NCBI GenBank assembly: GCA_017935865.1
Contig: JAGBGT010000118.1
Coordinates: 1-64,000, forward strand
Length of the DNA stretch: 64,000 bases
From: Ruminococcus sp.
Lineage (GTDB): Bacteria > Bacillota > Clostridia > Oscillospirales > Ruminococcaceae
Reading direction: 5' to 3'
Positions 60,895-64,000 of this stretch are shown here, piece by piece (positions within the stretch are counted from its first letter, which is position 1; each line of letters starts with the position of its first letter). The translations under genes and the position numbers were made by a program. The notes under the pieces are model-generated. The model saw only the letters and a list, made by a program, of their open reading frames with translations. It was not told the DNA's origin and made no database searches.

Positions 60895-62370
60895 TCAGAG
60901 AATAAAACAGATCAGTCCGCTGCATCCGTCGTTGATGATCCTCTCCAGCGTCTCCTGGAGCTTCAGACGGGCGTCCATCGGCATTTTGTACAGCTTGTTG
61001 TGCAGTCCCTCATTGACCAGCTCGTGAAGGGACTTTCCAAAGATATTGCTGTTCCAGATCTTTGTCGGGTCATCGTCAAATCCGTCCAGGAGGTACATGA
61101 TAAGCTCCTCCGACTGCTTTTCCGAGCCGACTATCGGCGACACAGCCGTGTTGATATTGGCTTTCATCATGTGTATGGAGGGCGCGGAGGCTTTCAGCTT
61201 TACGCCGTATTTTCCTCCCTGCTTGATTATGCGCGGCTCTTCCAGGGTCATTTCTTCCAGCTCCGGCATGACTATTCCATAGCCCGTCGCCTCCACCTCT
61301 TCAAGCGCAGGGGCGATCCTGTCGTATTTGCGGCGTATGTCGTTCAGCTCCATAAGCAGCGGCAGCAGATCGCTTTCGCTTTCCAGCTTCAAGCCCGTGG
61401 TCTCGCCTAAGATCTTATAGAACAGGCTGCTGTCAAGCTCCGCAGTTATAGTCACCGAGCCTTTTCCCAGATCCATTGAGGTCGTGGCGGCGGAGACGAT
61501 ATGCGGACAGGTGGACATTGCCTCCGCGGCAGAGCTTGCCTCCCGGACAAGACGGACGCCCTTTGCCGCCTCGCGTATGCAGTCCAGGATCTCCGTGCGC
61601 AGCCAGTGACCCTTTTCCAGCGTGTTTATCCACCGCGCCGTGCGAATGTTGATCTCCCGTACGGGAAAGCTGTAAAGAATTTCCTTTATAAGCAGCCGGA
61701 TATCGGCTTCGTCAAGGCTGAGGCAGTTTACCGGCACAACGGTGGAGTCGTACTTATCCGAAAGCTCCGCAGCCATTGCCTTTGCCTCCGGGGAGGTGGG
61801 ATTAACAGTGTTGAGTACGACCACGTAGGGCTTGCCGAGACTTTTCAGCTCTCCGATGACCCTCTCCTCGCATTCCTCGTACTCGCTTCTGGGAATGTCT
61901 GAAATGCTGCCGTCGGTGGTGACGACCAGCCCGATAGTGGAATGGTCGGTAATTACTTTTCTTGTGCCGATCTCCGCCGCCATGTTAAAGGGGATCTCCT
62001 CATCGAACCAGGAGGTCATCACCATTCTCGGCTGCTCGTTTTCGATATAGCCCATGGAGCTTGGGACGATATATCCCACGCAGTCAATGAGCCGGACGTT
62101 AAAGGATGCGCCGTCGCCCAGGCTGACCTCTACTGCCTCCTCCGGAATGAATTTCGGTTCCGTAGTCATTATGGTTTTTCCTGCTGCGGATTGCGGCAGC
62201 TCGTCAACTGCGCGCTCGCGCATAAACTGGCTCTTGATGTTGGGGATAACGAGAGTTTCCATAAAGCGCTTTATAAAGGTGGATTTTCCCGTGCGCACAG
62301 GACCGACCACGCCTATGTAAATATCGCCGCCTGTTCTCTCGGCAATGCTGTTGTATATATCTTTGTTCAT
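60895..62370 (-). CDS. spoIVA: stage IV sporulation protein A (coat-base ATPase)
   Basis: A 491-residue SpoIVA with the P-loop GVVGPVRTGKSTFIKRF, the switch-like RLIDCVGYIVP and the C-terminal anchoring region. It polymerises on the forespore surface with ATP hydrolysis and forms the base of the coat. The start ATG has AGGAG before it. It directly follows the sipL-like gene (20 bases), so the two proteins, which bind each other in C. difficile, are made together. Confidence 0.95.
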   Translation of the reverse strand: MNKDIYNSIAERTGGDIYIGVVGPVRTGKSTFIKRFMETLVIPNIKSQFMRERAVDELPQSAAGKTIMTTEPKFIPEEAVEVSLGDGASFNVRLIDCVGYIVPSSMGYIENEQPRMVMTSWFDEEIPFNMAAEIGTRKVITDHSTIGLVVTTDGSISDIPRSEYEECEERVIGELKSLGKPYVVVLNTVNPTSPEAKAMAAELSDKYDSTVVPVNCLSLDEADIRLLIKEILYSFPVREINIRTARWINTLEKGHWLRTEILDCIREAAKGVRLVREASSAAEAMSTCPHIVSAATTSMDLGKGSVTITAELDSSLFYKILGETTGLKLESESDLLPLLMELNDIRRKYDRIAPALEEVEATGYGIVMPELEEMTLEEPRIIKQGGKYGVKLKASAPSIHMMKANINTAVSPIVGSEKQSEELIMYLLDGFDDDPTKIWNSNIFGKSLHELVNEGLHNKLYKMPMDARLKLQETLERIINDGCSGLICFIL

Positions 62371-62390
62371 AGTATCTCCTGATCTCTTTA

Positions 62391-63929
62391 TTATTTTATC
62401 GGAATAAGAAGCATACTGCCCTTTTCAGTTTTGTTTTCTGTCAGCTCGTTTTCCTCGGCGATGGCGTCCACCTCCGTGGCGAAACGCTTGGCAATGTCCC
62501 ATATATCCTCGTTCTCGCCGCAGAAATACAGCTTTATGGCATAATCGCCGTCGCGGCTCTTTTTCACCGTATCGTCCACAGTAAGCTCGGTTATTCCGCG
62601 TATTCCGCTGCTGCCTGCTGCATAGAGACGTACAGTGGCATCCGCTTTGGCTGTCAGCTCGCCCTCGGCGGAGATGTTGTACGAGACCGTGATATTCCCC
62701 GGCTCGGCTGTAACTGTCTGTCCGGAGAGGTCGTCGCCCAGCTCAAAGGTCTCCTCGAAAGCCTCGTCGTGGTCAGGCATGATAACTGCGCCTGATTCGT
62801 CCTCCGCCGCCATGGAGTAGGTCAGCATACCGGAGATCACTACGGATCTTCCGTCGCCTCCCACATGTGTGTTGATATTTTTCGGACTGCACCACATGGC
62901 AAAGATCTTTTTAGGCACGTCGTCGCCCCGGCAGAGCTTTGCCGTGTGGCGGAAGCTTTCGCGGTACACTGACGGGACTTGCTCCGCCGGAATAAGCTCC
63001 CGGGACATATCGCAGGGATAAACTGTAGAGTAGGCGTCCGTCACAGCCATAAGCTCCGTGGGCTTAACGGCGCGGCAGCGTATACGCAGCTCCGGTTCAA
63101 GGCGGACGGAGCGGTTTTCACCGTTTTTGTCGGGAAGGGGAGTTACGGCGCATCCCATAACATCCGCCTCCACAGTGCAGATAAAGGTGTCGTCAACGCC
63201 CTCAATGTCCACTATCTGGCTGAACGGCAGCGATATTTCCGCTGATTCTATGCCGCTTTCGCAGGAGTATAGCATCGTGACGGCGGCTTCTCCCTTTACA
63301 AGTATCTTTCCGGAGATCAGCTTCTTCTCGCAATCGCCCACGGTGCAGCCCGTGCGGATAATGCCGATAATATCAGGCTGCGCGGAGGTCAGCTCCATGG
63401 TCTCGCAGAGCTGTATCTGTTTCTCGGCGGAGAGCTTTTTTGCGGCATATCTCACCGGTATTTTTTTCAACTGAATGTTCATTCCGAAAGCGTCGCTGAC
63501 GACTTCCCTCGGCTTCTCTCCGGTGACGGCTATCTGTACGGAAACAGCGCCCCGGACGTCCAGCCTGCGCTTATTCACCGCACGAAAATTTACATGATCG
63601 GTCTTGGCTGTCAGCTTTATCTCCGGAGACTGGGGACTGCTGCTCAGCTCGATAGTCTTTGAGAAATTCTGACGCTGTGAGATGCACTGGAGAGGCGCTC
63701 CGTTTTCCCCTGAATAAATAAGGCGGATGTCGCAGCAAAGTTCATATGAGAGCTTGTCACCGCTGACGCTTCTCTCGGTAACAACAGGACACACCTCGCA
63801 GCGGATAAGGCGGAAAACGTCCGGGTAGTAGTCCGGGAGAATGTAGTCCAGTTCCACGCCGTGCTCCTGAATACCGCTGTAGACCGTCTCCGCTGACGAG
63901 ACGGTCTCCTTGTTTATCTTGAAATCCAT
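62391..63929 (-). CDS. sipL: SPOCS/LysM sporulation protein (SipL-like)
   Basis: A 512-residue protein with three SPOCS (DUF3794) units over about residues 30-430 and a C-terminal LysM-like domain (YFCGENEDIWDIAKRFATEV). It has no signal peptide and fits SipL, the SpoIVA-interacting protein of the C. difficile coat. It starts at 63929 behind AAGGAGG, which follows the MITE-like end at 63945. The promoter is therefore in or beyond the element. Confidence 0.85.
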   Translation of the reverse strand: MDFKINKETVSSAETVYSGIQEHGVELDYILPDYYPDVFRLIRCEVCPVVTERSVSGDKLSYELCCDIRLIYSGENGAPLQCISQRQNFSKTIELSSSPQSPEIKLTAKTDHVNFRAVNKRRLDVRGAVSVQIAVTGEKPREVVSDAFGMNIQLKKIPVRYAAKKLSAEKQIQLCETMELTSAQPDIIGIIRTGCTVGDCEKKLISGKILVKGEAAVTMLYSCESGIESAEISLPFSQIVDIEGVDDTFICTVEADVMGCAVTPLPDKNGENRSVRLEPELRIRCRAVKPTELMAVTDAYSTVYPCDMSRELIPAEQVPSVYRESFRHTAKLCRGDDVPKKIFAMWCSPKNINTHVGGDGRSVVISGMLTYSMAAEDESGAVIMPDHDEAFEETFELGDDLSGQTVTAEPGNITVSYNISAEGELTAKADATVRLYAAGSSGIRGITELTVDDTVKKSRDGDYAIKLYFCGENEDIWDIAKRFATEVDAIAEENELTENKTEKGSMLLIPIK

Positions 63930-63944
63930 ATATTTCCTCCTTTA

Positions 63945-64000
63945 TTAAGGAAGCACTGATTAAATCGCGCCTGACGGCTTTGCGCGTCATCTACTTGCAG
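63945..64000 (+). repeat. MITE type-2 element end (cut by window end)
   Basis: TTAAGGAAGCACTGATTAA (63945-63963) is followed by the same inner sequence (CGCCTGACGGCTTTGCGCG) that follows the type-1 end at 28895. The outer end is different, the inner core is shared. It is a few bases from the ribosome site of the sipL-like gene. Confidence 0.7.

Overview
The window looks like chromosome from a spore-forming, cellulolytic Ruminococcus-like member of the Oscillospiraceae (Firmicutes). The evidence is a GH5 cellulase lipoprotein, a secreted protein ending in a type I dockerin (cellulosome tag), sporulation genes (ylbJ, yqfC, yqfD, a ymxH/ylmC-like gene, spoIVA, sipL-like), the Firmicutes rplU-prp-rpmA cluster with an L27 that carries a Prp-cleavable leader, and consistent TTGACA/TATAAT promoters with AGGAGG-type ribosome sites. 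I saw no phage, transposase, CRISPR array, tRNA or rRNA gene.

Layout. 1-5 kb: multi-hairpin repeat, ylbJ, yqfC-yqfD, GH5 cellulase. 5-7.1 kb: a structured leader with its own terminator, a TM1266-type gene and hydG for [FeFe]-hydrogenase H-cluster assembly. 7.1-10 kb: second multi-hairpin repeat, two related lipoproteins, an orphan sorting-signal-like mini-protein, and a PRC-barrel gene whose start lies in an inverted repeat. 10-26.3 kb: mostly housekeeping on the plus strand (rpsB-tsf; MoxR-DUF58-transglutaminase; a C39-like peptidase with dockerin; prmA; rplU-prp-rpmA; obgE-mrnC-yebC; two GNATs and mntP). 26.3-30 kb, minus strand: PP2C, TatD and an LCP-like protein, a 180-bp MITE-like element, then a SLOG protein. 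30-44.3 kb, plus strand: alr, a TatD-type radical SAM gene, a BCAT aminotransferase, purA, a repeat-bearing membrane protein, an HD hydrolase, a GH13 enzyme fused to a DUF1653-like tail, KtrBA; an AraC regulator (minus) and an MBOAT/SGNH O-acetylation pair. 44.3-48.2 kb, minus strand: hisJ-like, lrp, aminotransferase, ispE. 48.4-50.9 kb, plus strand: ACT, DUF711, kinase. 50.9-59.2 kb, minus strand: ymfF-ymfH-lgt-folD, and hydrolase-tex-GIY-YIG. 59.5-64 kb: htrA (plus), spoIVA and a sipL-like gene (minus).

How it fits together. Cellulose and starch breakdown (GH5, dockerin protein, GH13) is joined to fermentative hydrogen metabolism (hydG), envelope work (Lgt and its lipoprotein clients, LCP-like protein, MBOAT/SGNH, Alr) and the spore programme.

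The most unusual material is non-coding. (1) A leader RNA before TM1266-hydG has an apparent anti-terminator/terminator switch. (2) A modular repeat of many short hairpins occurs in four copies at gene 3' ends, with compensatory base changes between copies. (3) A MITE-like family has two interchangeable terminal sequences, and its solo palindromes sit at promoters, ribosome sites and stop codons. (4) A separate 163-bp long-palindrome element follows purA. None of these identities was tested by a database search; they rest on reading the sequence.
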